A DNA stretch of 64,000 nt, from NCBI RefSeq assembly GCF_016860525.1, contig NZ_BNEA01000015.1, forward strand, positions 2,294,001-2,358,000. Direction: 5' to 3'. The position numbers and the translations under genes are program-made. Positions 25,343 to 37,169 of this stretch are shown piece by piece. Numbering within the stretch: the stretch's first letter is position 1; every line of letters starts with the position of its first letter. The notes beneath the pieces are model-generated. The model was not told the origin of the DNA. It did not search any database and saw only the letters and a list, made by a program, of their open reading frames with translations. Source of the stretch: Streptomyces rubradiris (GTDB lineage: Bacteria; Actinomycetota; Actinomycetes; Streptomycetales; Streptomycetaceae).

Positions 25343-26290
25343 CTACCCCTCCGCCGCCACGATCTCCCGGCAGCGCTGCACGTCCACGGCCATCTGCTCC
25401 AGCAGGGCCTCCAGCGACTCGAACTTCGCCTGGCCGCGCACGTAGGCGAGGAAGTCGACGGCGACGTGCAGCCCGTACAGATCGAGGCCGACGCGGTCGA
25501 TGGCGTACGCCTCCACCGTGCGCTCGGTGCCGTCGAACTGCGGGTTGGTGCCCACGGAGATGGCGGCCGGCATGGCCTCGCCCTGGGCGTGCAGGAAGCC
25601 CGCGTAGACGCCGTCGGCGGGGATGGCGGTGTGCGGGAGCGTCTCGACGTTGGCCGTCGGGAAGCCCAGTTCCCGGCCGCGCTGGGCGCCGCGGACGACG
25701 ACGCCCTCCACGCGGTGCGGGCGGCCCAGGATCTCGCGGGCGCCCGCGACATCGCCCTCGGCGACCAGGCGGCGGGTCAGTGTGGAGGAGAACGGCTCGC
25801 CGCCGCCCGCCTCGCCGGTGACGTAGAGGTCGACGACGTCCACCTCGAAGTCGTAGGTCTTGCCCTGCTCGGCGAGGAACTCGACGTTGCCGGCGGCCTT
25901 GTGGCCGAAGCGGAAGTTGGGGCCCTCCACGACCGCCTTGGCGTGCAACTTGTCCACCAGCACCTTCACCACGAAGTCGGCGGGCGACAACTTGGAGAAC
26001 TCGGTGGTGAACGGCAGGACGAGGGCCGCGTCGACACCCAGCTCGGCCATCAGCTCGGCGCGGCGGTGGTGCGGGGCGAGCAGCGGGGGGTGGCTGCCGG
26101 GGCGGACCACCTCGCTGGGGTGCGGATCGAAGGTAACGACGACGGCCGGCACGCCCAGTTCGCGGGCGCGGTCGACGGCGTGCTTGATGATCAGCTGGTG
26201 GCCGCGGTGGACGCCGTCGTAGGAACCGATGGTGACGACGCTGCGCCCCCAGTCCTGGGGGATGTCCTCCAAGCCACGCCAGCGCTGCAC
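25343..26290 (-). CDS. ribF: Bifunctional riboflavin kinase/FAD synthetase
   Basis: This 315-aa enzyme converts riboflavin to FMN and then FAD. The N-terminal FAD synthetase domain shows GSYDGVHRGHQ (nucleotidyltransferase HxGH-like motif) and TFDPHP. The C-terminal riboflavin kinase domain shows GRELGFPTAN and the later GTNPQF and VEAY elements. GTG 26290 has GAGGAG 8 nt upstream. It is the last gene of the nusA-infB-truB block, with a repeat-filled gap separating it from the STAND gene. Confidence 0.95.
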   Translation of the reverse strand: MQRWRGLEDIPQDWGRSVVTIGSYDGVHRGHQLIIKHAVDRARELGVPAVVVTFDPHPSEVVRPGSHPPLLAPHHRRAELMAELGVDAALVLPFTTEFSKLSPADFVVKVLVDKLHAKAVVEGPNFRFGHKAAGNVEFLAEQGKTYDFEVDVVDLYVTGEAGGGEPFSSTLTRRLVAEGDVAGAREILGRPHRVEGVVVRGAQRGRELGFPTANVETLPHTAIPADGVYAGFLHAQGEAMPAAISVGTNPQFDGTERTVEAYAIDRVGLDLYGLHVAVDFLAYVRGQAKFESLEALLEQMAVDVQRCREIVAAEG

Positions 26291-26455
26291 TGTGACCGCT
26301 CCTCGAACCCTTGTCCGTGTCTGTCCTGACCTCGTTGTGCAGGTCTAAGGGTGCCATGCCGGGTGCTCCGCGCCAGCATCGGCATGGGGGCTGTGACGGG
26401 GCGCACGTCCGCGGCGGCGCCCGGGCGGGGGCGCGTATGCCCCGTATCCGCCCAG

Positions 26456-26627
26456 GCCGATACGCGCACGCCCGCCCGCTCGTGCCTCACGCGGGTACAC
26501 GAACGCCCACCAGATTCCGATCACGCGGGTACGCGCACGCCCGCCAGATTCCCGATCACGCGGGTACGCGCACGCCCCGGGTCCCCGGTCACGCCGGTAC
26601 GCGCACGCCCGCCAGGTTCTCGATCAT
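26456..26627. repeat. Five imperfect 33-35-bp tandem repeats at and beyond the 3' end of the STAND gene
   Basis: The unit has the core GCGGGTACGCGCACGCCC and ends in GATCAC or a variant. Copies are at 26456-26490, 26491-26524, 26525-26559, 26560-26592 and 26593-26627. The last copy lies inside the gene and encodes its C-terminus (IENLAGVRVPA). The other four are past the stop. No spacer-repeat regularity of CRISPR type is present. The rest of 26291-26588 holds no gene. Confidence 0.85.
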
Positions 26628-29600
26628 GCGGCGGGTGCCGGGGCCGGTCAGCGCGGCCCAGTCGTCCGGGGCGTCGGTCAGCCAGCGGGCCAGGCGGGCG
26701 GCGAAGCCGGGCACGTGCCGGACGAGGTCGGCCAGGCCCCGGTCGCAGCGGGCGGCGCCCTCGGGTGTACGGACGAGGAGCAGGCCGGTGCGGTGGACCA
26801 GGTCCCGGGTCTCCTCCTCCCCCGGCCCCGGACCGGCGTCGTCCCGGGCCACCGCCGCGTGCAGGACGGCGTCCAGGACGGCCGGGTCCCGCTCCCGGTC
26901 GAGCAGGAACTCCAGCAGCTCGCGGCGGAGCGGACGGGAGGCGGGCGTGCCGGGGCCGGCCAGGACGGTGGCGAGGGAGGCCCGGAGGGGTTCCGGGCCG
27001 CCGTCGAGCAGGGCGGTGACCAGCGGCAGCAGGACGGGACGCGCGGCGGTGCCGAGGCCGAGCCGGCGGTCGACGCGGCGGGCGAGGCGCCCGGCGGTCT
27101 CCGGGCGCAGCCGCACCGCCTCCTGGAGCAGCGCGGCGACCGGACGGGCGAGGGCCGGTGTGGTGATCGCCGTGAGGGTGCGCAGGTCGGCGTCCGCGGG
27201 GGCGCGGAGCCGGACGCGGAAGGCGTCCAGGACCGGTTCGGGGTGGGTGGTCAGGGCCGGGACGAGGGCGCTGGGCGGGATGCGCGGGTCGCCGTCGGCG
27301 AAGTGGCGCAGGACCGCGGGCAGATGGCGGTCGCGGGCGTCCGGGTCGTGGACCAGGACGGCGAGGGCGGCGCCGTGCAGGGTGTGGTCGGCGGGGCGGG
27401 CGAGCAGGGCGCGGGCGGCGCGCCCGAGCAGCGCGCGGTCCGCGGCCGTACGGACGTGGGGGGCGGCGCGCAGTGCGCAGGTGACGGCCGCGGCCCGGCG
27501 GGCGTGGCGCTCGTCGTGCGCCCAGCGGGCGGCGGCCCGGCAGACGGCCGACGGCTCGTCCTCGGCGAGGGCGCCGAGCAGTTCCTCCGCGCGTGGGTGG
27601 GGGCAGGCCGCCAGTACCTCGGTGAGGTCGTCCGGGGCGCGGTGCCGGTGGGTGTGCAGCAGCGCCTGCGCGGCCGTGGCCACGGTGGCGTGCGGGGTCG
27701 CGGACAGCGGGCGCTCGTCGGTGAACCAGCGGGTCAGCAGGGGCTGTACGGCCTCCGGCGCGGCGGCGAGCAGTGCGGCGACGGCGTCCAGACAGCGGGC
27801 GGCCGACGCGGACGGCGCCGGGTCGGCCGGCACGAGGCGGCGCAGCAGGTCCAGGCGCTCGGTGTCGGGCACGGGCAGCGCGGTCCAGAAGGCGGGGCCG
27901 AACTCGGCCGGTACCGGTCGCCGGTCCTGGCGCCAGGCGGCGACCCGGTCGGCGAGCAGCCGCAGCACCCCGGTGTACGGCGTCGCGTCCGGGACCTGGA
28001 GCAGGGTCCGGGCGAGCAGCCGGGCGGCCCACCAGCAGCCGGTGTCACGCTCCAGGGCGTCCACCAACTCCCTCAACCGGAGGCTCAGTTGCTGGCTTCC
28101 GTGCTGGCGGGCGAGGAACAGCAGGGACTGGACGACGGGGCCGATACGGTGGTGCGGCACCGGAACCGGGCGGGCGCCCTCGGGCCGCTCGCCGGGCGCG
28201 TGCACCAGGGCGCGCAGGGCCTCGTCGAGGTCCAGGTGCATGCCGTGCAGCCAGTCGGCAAGCTCCTCGTGGGCGAAGCGGTAGCCGGGGCCGGCCGGCA
28301 CGAGGAGGCCCTCGGCGAGGACGGCGGAGGCCCAGCCGGTGCCCGCGCCTAGGCGGGCCGGGGCGGGTCCCCAGGGGAACACGGCCTCGAACGACTCCCG
28401 GTCCAGTTCGCCCTGCCCCGGGCCGAGGCTGCGCCGGGCCGCCTCGTGCACCTGCCCGGCCACCCGCGCGGCGAGCCGCCGTACGGCCGTACCGCGCGGC
28501 CCGCCGGCGGCGGCGAGCCGGACCGCGACGCGCAGGCACACCAGATCGAGGTAGGCGGCGAAGACGTCGTAGCGGTCCAGGGGCCCGGCGAGCGGGGCGG
28601 ACGGGGCGGCGGCCCGGATCTCGGACAGCAGCCGGAGGGTGAGCGGGTGCCGGGCGTCCCGCTCGGCGAGGACACCGTCCGCGATGCCGTACCGGGCCCG
28701 GGCCAGGCGCGCCTCGTCGGCGGTGAAGTCGCCGATGGCGAGGCAGGGTGGCACGGGGGCGGTGGCCGCGGAAGCGGGACCACTCACGCACACACGACCA
28801 CCCGCGGGCGCAGGACCGCTCCCAGACCCGGCACCACCCCCGGACCCAGAACCACTCACGAACGCGGCGCCACCCACGCCCGCGGCACCACTCCCGGACG
28901 CGAAACCACCCCCGGCAGCAGGACCACTCACAAAAGCGGGGCCCTCCCCGCCCGCCGGTGCGTGGAGCAGGTCCGCGGGGAACGCCCGCCCCGCGCGTTC
29001 CCAGTGTTCCTCCCGGCAGGCGACCAGCAGGCGGGCCCCGGTCCCGTGGAGCCAGTCGGCCGTGCCGCGGGTCCACTCCGGCAGGCGGTGGGCGAGGGCC
29101 GGGGGCATCTCCTCGGGGCCGTCGAGGAGGAGCAGCAGCGGGCGGCCGGCCCGGGCGGCGAGGCGGGCCAGGTGCTCCGGGGTGACGTCGCCCAGGTCCT
29201 CGGGGCTCACGGCGCGGGACGCGGCGACGATCCGGGCGGCGCGGGTCAGGGCGCGGCGCGCGGCGTCGGCCACCGAGCCGTCGGTGGCCGCCAGGTCGGC
29301 GCCGCGCAGCCACAGGGTGGGCGCGGGCCGCTCGCCCCGGGCGCGGCGGGCGGCGAGGGCCGCGAGTTGCGTCGTACGGCCGCTGCCCGGGGCGCCGACC
29401 AGGCCGAGCACGGGCCGGTCGCCGTCGGTGAAGGCGGCCAGCTCCCGGGCGATGCCGGGGCGCTCGATCGGGTCGGCGGCGCCCGGGGGGCCGTCCTGGC
29501 CGACGGAGGTCGTGGTCAGCTGGAGGATGCCGGCGAGGTTGAGGTCGGCGCCGTAGGCGGGCACGGTGGCCGCGTTGCGGGCGAGGAGTCCGGCGAGGGC

Positions 29601-30269
29601 GTCGGCGGCGGGCCGCAGCGGGACGGCGAAGCCGGCCTCGCGCCCGGCGGTGCGCAGGGCGGTGCCGAGGACGCCGACGACCGCGCCGGTGCGGGCGTCG
29701 CACACCGGTCCCCCGGCCGCGCCGCCGCCGGGTCTGAGCGCGTCCCGGCCGGCCGTGCCGATGGCCAGCTCCAGTACGTCGTCGAGAAGGTGAGGGCCGT
29801 CCCCGGCGGTGTACGTGGCCCGGGTGGCGGCCAGTACCCGTGCCTCCCGCCAGCAGCCGGCGGCGACCTGTACGTAGGTGCCCGCGTCGATCCGGTCCCG
29901 TACGGTCAGCGGCAGCGGGTCCGTGCCGAGGCCCTCGGTGCGGATAAGGGCGAGGCCCAGGCGGGGCAGCGGGGTGACCGCGTCGGCGGTGACCGTGCGG
30001 GTGCGCTCCCCAGGGGCGTGCAGCAGCAGCCGGGAGCGGCCGTCGACGGTCTCGTGACTGGTGAGCAGGGTGCCCTCGTGGTCGGCGAGGAAGCCGAGGC
30101 CGAGGGGGCGGCCGGCCAGGTCGCGGACGCGTACGAGGGCGGGGTCGGAGCCGGTGGGCCGGACGGCGTCGGGAAAGCAGCCCGCCCGGGCCGGTGCGCC
30201 GGGTTCCGGCTGCCCGTGTTTTTCCCGCTCCCGGCGCCCGCCCTCGGAGCGCGGGCCCCGTTCCGCCAT
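26589..30269 (-). CDS. Trypsin-like (probably inactive) and STAND-type NTPase fusion protein with helical-repeat C-terminus
   Basis: This 1226-aa cytoplasmic protein begins with a trypsin-like fold (about residues 30-260: LTSHETV near the usual His, GAAGGPV where GDSGGP is expected). The nucleophile Ser is Ala, so protease activity is unlikely. A P-loop NTPase module follows (GAPGSGRTT for Walker A, with Arg in place of Lys, then LLLLLDGPEE for Walker B), interrupted by a Gly/Ser-rich insert of about 60 residues. The C-terminal 600 residues are Ala/Leu/Arg-rich helical repeats. The order effector-like domain, STAND NTPase, repeat sensor is that of signalling or defence proteins (family knowledge). 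A function here is not established. ATG 30269 has GGGAGGG upstream. Confidence 0.8.
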   Translation of the reverse strand: MAERGPRSEGGRREREKHGQPEPGAPARAGCFPDAVRPTGSDPALVRVRDLAGRPLGLGFLADHEGTLLTSHETVDGRSRLLLHAPGERTRTVTADAVTPLPRLGLALIRTEGLGTDPLPLTVRDRIDAGTYVQVAAGCWREARVLAATRATYTAGDGPHLLDDVLELAIGTAGRDALRPGGGAAGGPVCDARTGAVVGVLGTALRTAGREAGFAVPLRPAADALAGLLARNAATVPAYGADLNLAGILQLTTTSVGQDGPPGAADPIERPGIARELAAFTDGDRPVLGLVGAPGSGRTTQLAALAARRARGERPAPTLWLRGADLAATDGSVADAARRALTRAARIVAASRAVSPEDLGDVTPEHLARLAARAGRPLLLLLDGPEEMPPALAHRLPEWTRGTADWLHGTGARLLVACREEHWERAGRAFPADLLHAPAGGEGPAFVSGPAAGGGFASGSGAAGVGGAAFVSGSGSGGGAGSGSGPAPAGGRVCVSGPASAATAPVPPCLAIGDFTADEARLARARYGIADGVLAERDARHPLTLRLLSEIRAAAPSAPLAGPLDRYDVFAAYLDLVCLRVAVRLAAAGGPRGTAVRRLAARVAGQVHEAARRSLGPGQGELDRESFEAVFPWGPAPARLGAGTGWASAVLAEGLLVPAGPGYRFAHEELADWLHGMHLDLDEALRALVHAPGERPEGARPVPVPHHRIGPVVQSLLFLARQHGSQQLSLRLRELVDALERDTGCWWAARLLARTLLQVPDATPYTGVLRLLADRVAAWRQDRRPVPAEFGPAFWTALPVPDTERLDLLRRLVPADPAPSASAARCLDAVAALLAAAPEAVQPLLTRWFTDERPLSATPHATVATAAQALLHTHRHRAPDDLTEVLAACPHPRAEELLGALAEDEPSAVCRAAARWAHDERHARRAAAVTCALRAAPHVRTAADRALLGRAARALLARPADHTLHGAALAVLVHDPDARDRHLPAVLRHFADGDPRIPPSALVPALTTHPEPVLDAFRVRLRAPADADLRTLTAITTPALARPVAALLQEAVRLRPETAGRLARRVDRRLGLGTAARPVLLPLVTALLDGGPEPLRASLATVLAGPGTPASRPLRRELLEFLLDRERDPAVLDAVLHAAVARDDAGPGPGEEETRDLVHRTGLLLVRTPEGAARCDRGLADLVRHVPGFAARLARWLTDAPDDWAALTGPGTRRMIENLAGVRVPA

Positions 30270-30450
30270 GGCCGTACCCTCCCGCCCGTCCCTGTGCCCT
30301 GACCCGACGGTAGGCACGAGGAGCATGGCGGGACCGTTCTCCCGCGAACGCGCCCCCTTCCGCTCCCCCGGTTCGCTCCGAGCGCCCGGCCGGTCGGGTG
30401 AATAAGCGGGGGCTGCTGGAGAACCTTAGGGAGGGGGAAGAGGGGGGACC

Positions 30451-30495
30451 GTGGAGCGGCGGCAGGGCCCGGCTCATGGCCGGCCGCCGCTCCAC
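30451..30495 (-). terminator. Inverted repeat downstream of truB
   Basis: A perfect 12-bp inverted repeat (GTGGAGCGGCGG and its complement) with a 21-nt loop that is itself partly self-complementary. It lies 145 bp past the truB stop and is the best terminator candidate for the rimP-to-truB transcript. Confidence 0.5.
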
Positions 30496-30625
30496 GGCAG
30501 ACGCCCCACGGCGCCCCCCACGGCGCCCCTCACGGCATGGCCGCCACGGCACACGACTGCTACGGCACACAGGTGTACGGCCACAGCTGCTACGGCACAC
30601 ACAGGTGCCACGGCTCGGCCGCTAC
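30496..30625. repeat. Degenerate CACGGC/CTACGGCACA repeat tract
   Basis: The motif CACGGC or TACGGC occurs about every 8-15 bp through this gene-free stretch between truB and the STAND gene. No protein in any frame looks real. Origin unknown. Confidence 0.6.
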
Positions 30626-30640
30626 GGCGTCCCGGCGGGC

Positions 30641-31546
30641 TCAGCCGAAGACGGCCAGGCTCTTGGCCTTGCCCCGGTGCTCTTCGACGAGCGCGAGGAA
30701 ACGGCCCTCGGGGTCGAACACGGCCACCGCACCGGCGCCCGCGTACTCGTCGGGGATCTCCAGCCGGACGCCGTTGAGCAGCAGCCGGGCCCGCTTGGCG
30801 TCGACCTGCCAGCGCGGGAACGCGGCGGTGGCGGCCTCGGCGATCGGCATCACGCTCAGCTCCTGCTGGAGCTGGTCCAGCGTCTTGGCCGCGTCCAGCT
30901 TGTAGGGGCCGACCCGGGTGCGGCGCAGCGCGGTGAGGTGGCCGCCGACGCCGAGGCCGGCGCCCAGGTCGCGGGCGAGGGCGCGGATGTAGGTGCCGGA
31001 GGAGCAGACCACCGACACCACCAGGTCCAGCACCGGCGTGCCGTCCTCGGCGACCGCGTCCCGGACGTCGTAGACCGCGAAGGAGGAGATCGTCACCGGC
31101 CGGGCGGGGATATCGAACTCCTCGCCCTCGCGGGCCCGCTTGTACGACCGAACGCCGTTGATCTTGATGGCGCTGACCTTGGACGGCACCTGCATGATGT
31201 CGCCGGTGAGCTTCGCGATGCCGGCGTCGATGGCGTCCCGGGTCACCTTGGAGGCGTCGGTGGACGAGGTGATCTCGCCCTCGGCGTCGTCGGTGAGGGT
31301 GGTCTGGCCCAGGCGGATGGTGCCCAGGTACTCCTTCTCGGTGAGGGCGAGGTGCCCGAGGAGCTTGGTGGCGCGCTCGACCCCGAGGACCAGGACGCCG
31401 GTCGCCATCGGGTCGAGGGTGCCGGCGTGGCCGACGCGGCGGGTCCTGGCGATCCCGCGCATCTTGGCGACCACGTCGTGCGAAGTGAAGCCCGACGGCT
31501 TGTCGACGATGACGAGGCCGTCGGGCGTGGTGTGCTTCTGCGTCAT
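30641..31546 (-). CDS. truB: tRNA pseudouridine(55) synthase
   Basis: This 301-aa enzyme makes pseudouridine 55 in the T-loop of tRNA. The catalytic motif GHAGTLDPMATGVL with its essential Asp is at about residues 39-52. KPSGFTSHDVV at the N-terminus and RALARDLG later are also typical. The C-terminal domain is present and the length is normal. ATG 31546 overlaps the stop of rbfA (ATGA), so the two are co-translated. Confidence 0.97.
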   Translation of the reverse strand: MTQKHTTPDGLVIVDKPSGFTSHDVVAKMRGIARTRRVGHAGTLDPMATGVLVLGVERATKLLGHLALTEKEYLGTIRLGQTTLTDDAEGEITSSTDASKVTRDAIDAGIAKLTGDIMQVPSKVSAIKINGVRSYKRAREGEEFDIPARPVTISSFAVYDVRDAVAEDGTPVLDLVVSVVCSSGTYIRALARDLGAGLGVGGHLTALRRTRVGPYKLDAAKTLDQLQQELSVMPIAEAATAAFPRWQVDAKRARLLLNGVRLEIPDEYAGAGAVAVFDPEGRFLALVEEHRGKAKSLAVFG

Positions 31547-32001
31547 TCGGTGGCGTCGCCGTCCGTGTCGGTCTCGTCGTCCGCCGGCTTGCGGTAGGGG
31601 TCGGCACCGGCGGCGTACGTCGCCCCGGTGGCCGCCTCGCGCACCTTCTGGTCGGACTGCCGGGCCTTGTCGAGGAGGTCCTCGATGGTCCGGGCGGTGT
31701 CCGGCAGGGCGTCCGCCACGAAGGTCAGGGTGGGGGTGAACTTCACCCCGGCCGCGCGGCCCACCTCGGAGCGCAGGATGCCCTTGGCGCTCTCCAGGCC
31801 CGCCGCGGCGGCCTTCCGCTCCTCGTCGTCGCCGTAGACCGTGTAGAAGACGGTCGCCTCCCGCAGGTCACCCGTGACCCGGGTGTCCGTGATGGTGACG
31901 TGCGAGCCGAGCCGCGGGTCCTTGATCCCGCGCTGTAGCTTCTGGGCCACCACCTCCCGGATGAGGTCCGCCAGCCTTTTCGCCCGCGCGTTGTCGGCCA
32001 C
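31543..32001 (-). CDS. rbfA: Ribosome-binding factor A
   Basis: This 152-aa KH-type protein is needed for late 30S subunit maturation and 16S 5' end processing. The N-terminal pattern RLADLIREVVAQKLQRGIKDPRL and the following ITDTRVTGDL are diagnostic. An acidic disordered tail ends the protein. GTG 32001 has GGGAG 8 nt upstream. It overlaps truB by 4 nt and lies 52 bp after the DUF503 gene. Confidence 0.96.
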   Translation of the reverse strand: MADNARAKRLADLIREVVAQKLQRGIKDPRLGSHVTITDTRVTGDLREATVFYTVYGDDEERKAAAAGLESAKGILRSEVGRAAGVKFTPTLTFVADALPDTARTIEDLLDKARQSDQKVREAATGATYAAGADPYRKPADDETDTDGDATE

Positions 32002-32053
32002 TGGTCCGTCTCCCGTTCTTTCTTCTTGCTTGCGTTCTGTGGTCTGGTCGTCG

Positions 32054-32347
32054 TCAGTCGTCTTCGCCGTGGAAGCGGCGTCGGACCGACAGCAGCTCCA
32101 CCTCGGGGCGGGCGGCGACCAGCCGTTCGCACCGGTCCAGTACGTCGGTGAGGTGCGCCGCGTCGCCGGAGACCAGGGCGAGGCCGATGACCGCCCGCCG
32201 ATGGAGGTTCATGTGATCCACCTCGGCCGCGCTCACGGCGTACTTCCGCTGGAGCTCGGCGACGATCGGGCGGACGACGGAGCGCTTCTCCTTCAGCGAG
32301 TGGACGTCGCCGAGGAGGAGGTCGAAGGACAGAGTCCCCACGTACAT
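32054..32347 (-). CDS. DUF503 family protein (YlxP-like)
   Basis: This 97-aa protein shows the family pattern MYVGTLSFDLLLGDVHSLKEK near the start and a central AEVDHMNLHRRAVIGLALVSGD. It is always found next to infB and rbfA in Gram-positive bacteria, where it is thought to act in translation or ribosome assembly. The exact role is unknown. The upstream ribosome binding site is weak, and a terminator separates it from infB, so some transcription may start in the 126-bp gap. Confidence 0.93.
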   Translation of the reverse strand: MYVGTLSFDLLLGDVHSLKEKRSVVRPIVAELQRKYAVSAAEVDHMNLHRRAVIGLALVSGDAAHLTDVLDRCERLVAARPEVELLSVRRRFHGEDD

Positions 32348-32473
32348 GTTCGTGCCGGGTTTACCCGCCGGTACGGGATCGATGGCCTGGAGCCACGTTA
32401 CCCCGTGCCCGCCGACGGCTCGACCGGGTTTTCCGGCGCCCGGAGCCGCCGTGTGCCGCCCGGAAAACGGCGC

Positions 32474-32507
32474 GCTGGCCGGCGGGACCGAGATCCCGCC
32501 GGCCAGC
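32474..32507 (-). terminator. Hairpin between infB and the DUF503 gene
   Basis: A perfect 14-bp stem (GCTGGCCGGCGGGA and its complement) with a 6-nt loop, 18 bp past the infB stop. There is no T-run. It could terminate or attenuate the nusA-infB transcript. Confidence 0.7.
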
Positions 32508-32525
32508 TTCGGATGCCGTGGGCCG

Positions 32526-35579
<3,054 letters not shown>

Positions 35580-35628
35580 TTCGCTCCTTTGAGGTCCGGG
35601 TTGAAGCCGGACCGTCGCTAGTTCATGG

Positions 35629-35661
35629 GCGTACTCATCGCGTACTCATCGAGTGCTCATC
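35629..35661. repeat. Three tandem 11-bp repeats in the infB leader
   Basis: Copies GCGTACTCATC, GCGTACTCATC and GAGTGCTCATC are directly adjacent, 50 to 82 bp upstream of the infB start on the template side. Confidence 0.75.
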
Positions 35662-35698
35662 GCAATCTCGACCTGCTTTCGACTCGCGAGGTACCAGA

Positions 35699-35718
35699 CC
35701 GTACGGGGTTCCGTACGG
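35699..35718 (-). terminator. Palindromic hairpin between ylxR and infB
   Basis: CCGTACGG, GGTT loop, CCGTACGG: an 8-bp stem 6 bp past the ylxR stop. It has no T-run and may be a weak terminator or processing site inside the operon. Confidence 0.45.
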
Positions 35719-35724
35719 CACGTC

Positions 35725-36021
35725 TTACTGCGTTGCCTGCTCGGCAACTGTTGTCCGCTCGACGTATCGACGCAACGCCTTTGTGTCGAGCGCTCCCGGG
35801 ACGCGCAGTGCCCGCGGGAACGCCCGGCGGCGTACCGCCTGGTCGAGACAGACCAGGGCGGGGTGTACGTAGACACCCCGGCCGGGCAGCGTACCGCGAG
35901 GATCGGGGACGCACGCATCCTCCATCCTCACGATCCGCAGGAGATCGTTCTTGGCCGCCCGCTCCCGGCACCCCACACAGGTGCGTTCAGGGCATGCTCG
36001 GGCGTGCGTCCGGCCAGACAC
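35725..36021 (-). CDS. ylxR: YlxR family RNA-binding protein
   Basis: This 98-aa protein carries the family signature PERTCVGCRERAAKNDLLRIV and GRGVYVHP. YlxR proteins are encoded between nusA and infB and have been linked to RNase P binding and to global transcription control in other bacteria. GTG 36021 has GGGGAGG 11 nt upstream. It belongs to the rimP-nusA-ylxR-infB operon. Confidence 0.95.
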   Translation of the reverse strand: MSGRTHARACPERTCVGCRERAAKNDLLRIVRMEDACVPDPRGTLPGRGVYVHPALVCLDQAVRRRAFPRALRVPGALDTKALRRYVERTTVAEQATQ

Positions 36022-36121
36022 AGTTAAGTCTACCTCCCCGTACCGACCTCACCCCTTTGGGGCAAGAATCGAACGGCTGTTGTCGTGATCTCAGCGTCGG
36101 GCGGCCGGGATCTATTCCCCG

Positions 36122-36150
36122 GCCCCGGGTCCGCCGTGCGGCTCCGGGGC
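36122..36150 (-). terminator. Weak hairpin downstream of nusA
   Basis: GCCCCGG and CCGGGGC form a 7-bp stem with a 15-nt loop, 31 bp past the nusA stop, in the 159-bp nusA-ylxR gap. Confidence 0.3.
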
Positions 36151-36180
36151 TGGTCCGGGCACCCTCGGTGCGTTTCGCGG

Positions 36181-37167
36181 CTACGCGTCGGCCTGCTCGG
36201 TGTCTGGCCGGATGTCGATCCTCCAGCCGGTGAGACGAGCGGCGAGGCGGGCGTTCTGGCCCTCCTTGCCGATCGCCAGCGACAGCTGGTAGTCCGGCAC
36301 GGTCACCCGTGCGGAGCGGGCGGCCAGGTCCACGACCTCCACCTTGCTCACCCGGGCGGGTGACAGGGCGTTCGCGACCATCTCCGCCGGATCGTCCGAC
36401 CAGTCGACGATGTCGATCTTCTCGCCGTTCAGTTCGCCCATCACGTTGCGCACCCGGCCGCCCATGGGGCCGATGCAGGCGCCCTTGGCGTTCAGACCCG
36501 AACGGGTGGACCGTACGGCGATCTTGGTGCGGTGACCGGCCTCACGGGCGATCGCGGCGATCTCCACCGAGCCGTCGGCGATCTCCGGCACCTCCAGGGC
36601 GAAGAGCTTCTTCACCAGGTTCGGGTGGGTGCGGGAGAGCGTCACGGACGGGCCGCGCACGCCCTTGGCCACGCGGACGACGTACGACCGCAGGCGCATG
36701 CCGTGCGGGTAGGTCTCGCCGGGCACCTGCTCCTGCACCGGCAGGATGGCCTCCAGCTTGCCGATGTCCACGAGCACGTTCTTCGGGTCGCGGCCCTGCT
36801 GGACCACGCCGGTGACGATGTCGCCCTCGCGGCCGGCGTACTCGCCGAGCGTCGCGTCGTCCTCGGCGTCGCGCAGCCGCTGCAGGATGACCTGCTTGGC
36901 GGTGGTGGCGGCGATACGGCCGAAACCGGACGGGGTGTCGTCGAACTCGCGGGGCTCCTGGCCCTCGGCGAGGTCCTCGGGGTCCTCCTTCGCCCACACG
37001 GTCACATGCCCGGTCTCCCGGTTGAGCTCCACGCGCGCGTGTCGGCGGCTTCCCTCGGTGCGGTGGTAGGCGATGAGGAGGGCCGACTCGATCGCCTCGA
37101 CCAGCAGGTCGAAGGAGATCTCCTTCTCCCGGACCAAGCCCCGCAGGGCGCTCATGTCGATGTCCAC
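36181..37167 (-). CDS. nusA: Transcription termination/antitermination factor NusA
   Basis: This 328-aa RNA polymerase-binding factor controls pausing, termination and antitermination. The N-terminal RNAP-binding domain, S1 domain ([12 protein letters not shown]) and KH domains ([19 protein letters not shown] and [21 protein letters not shown]) are present. The acidic C-terminal repeats of the E. coli protein are absent, as is usual in actinobacteria. GTG 37167 with GAGGAGG 7 nt upstream is preferred to ATG 37155. It starts 2 bp after rimP. Confidence 0.97.
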   Translation of the reverse strand: MDIDMSALRGLVREKEISFDLLVEAIESALLIAYHRTEGSRRHARVELNRETGHVTVWAKEDPEDLAEGQEPREFDDTPSGFGRIAATTAKQVILQRLRDAEDDATLGEYAGREGDIVTGVVQQGRDPKNVLVDIGKLEAILPVQEQVPGETYPHGMRLRSYVVRVAKGVRGPSVTLSRTHPNLVKKLFALEVPEIADGSVEIAAIAREAGHRTKIAVRSTRSGLNAKGACIGPMGGRVRNVMGELNGEKIDIVDWSDDPAEMVANALSPARVSKVEVVDLAARSARVTVPDYQLSLAIGKEGQNARLAARLTGWRIDIRPDTEQADA

Positions 37168-37169
37168 GG

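Noticed and set aside
21525..26357. A 1610-codon open frame on the minus strand
   Set aside because: It runs through the antisense of the EspI-like gene and a different frame of ribF. It is a composition artefact, as its repeats mirror the Pro/Gln repeats of the real gene.
26456..26627. CRISPR-like array
   Set aside because: The repeats are directly adjacent with no spacers, vary in length, and include coding sequence of the neighbouring gene.
26589..30269. Calling the trypsin-like/STAND protein an antiphage defence gene
   Set aside because: The domain order is suggestive, but it lies in a conserved housekeeping block, its active sites are altered, and no partner defence genes are present.
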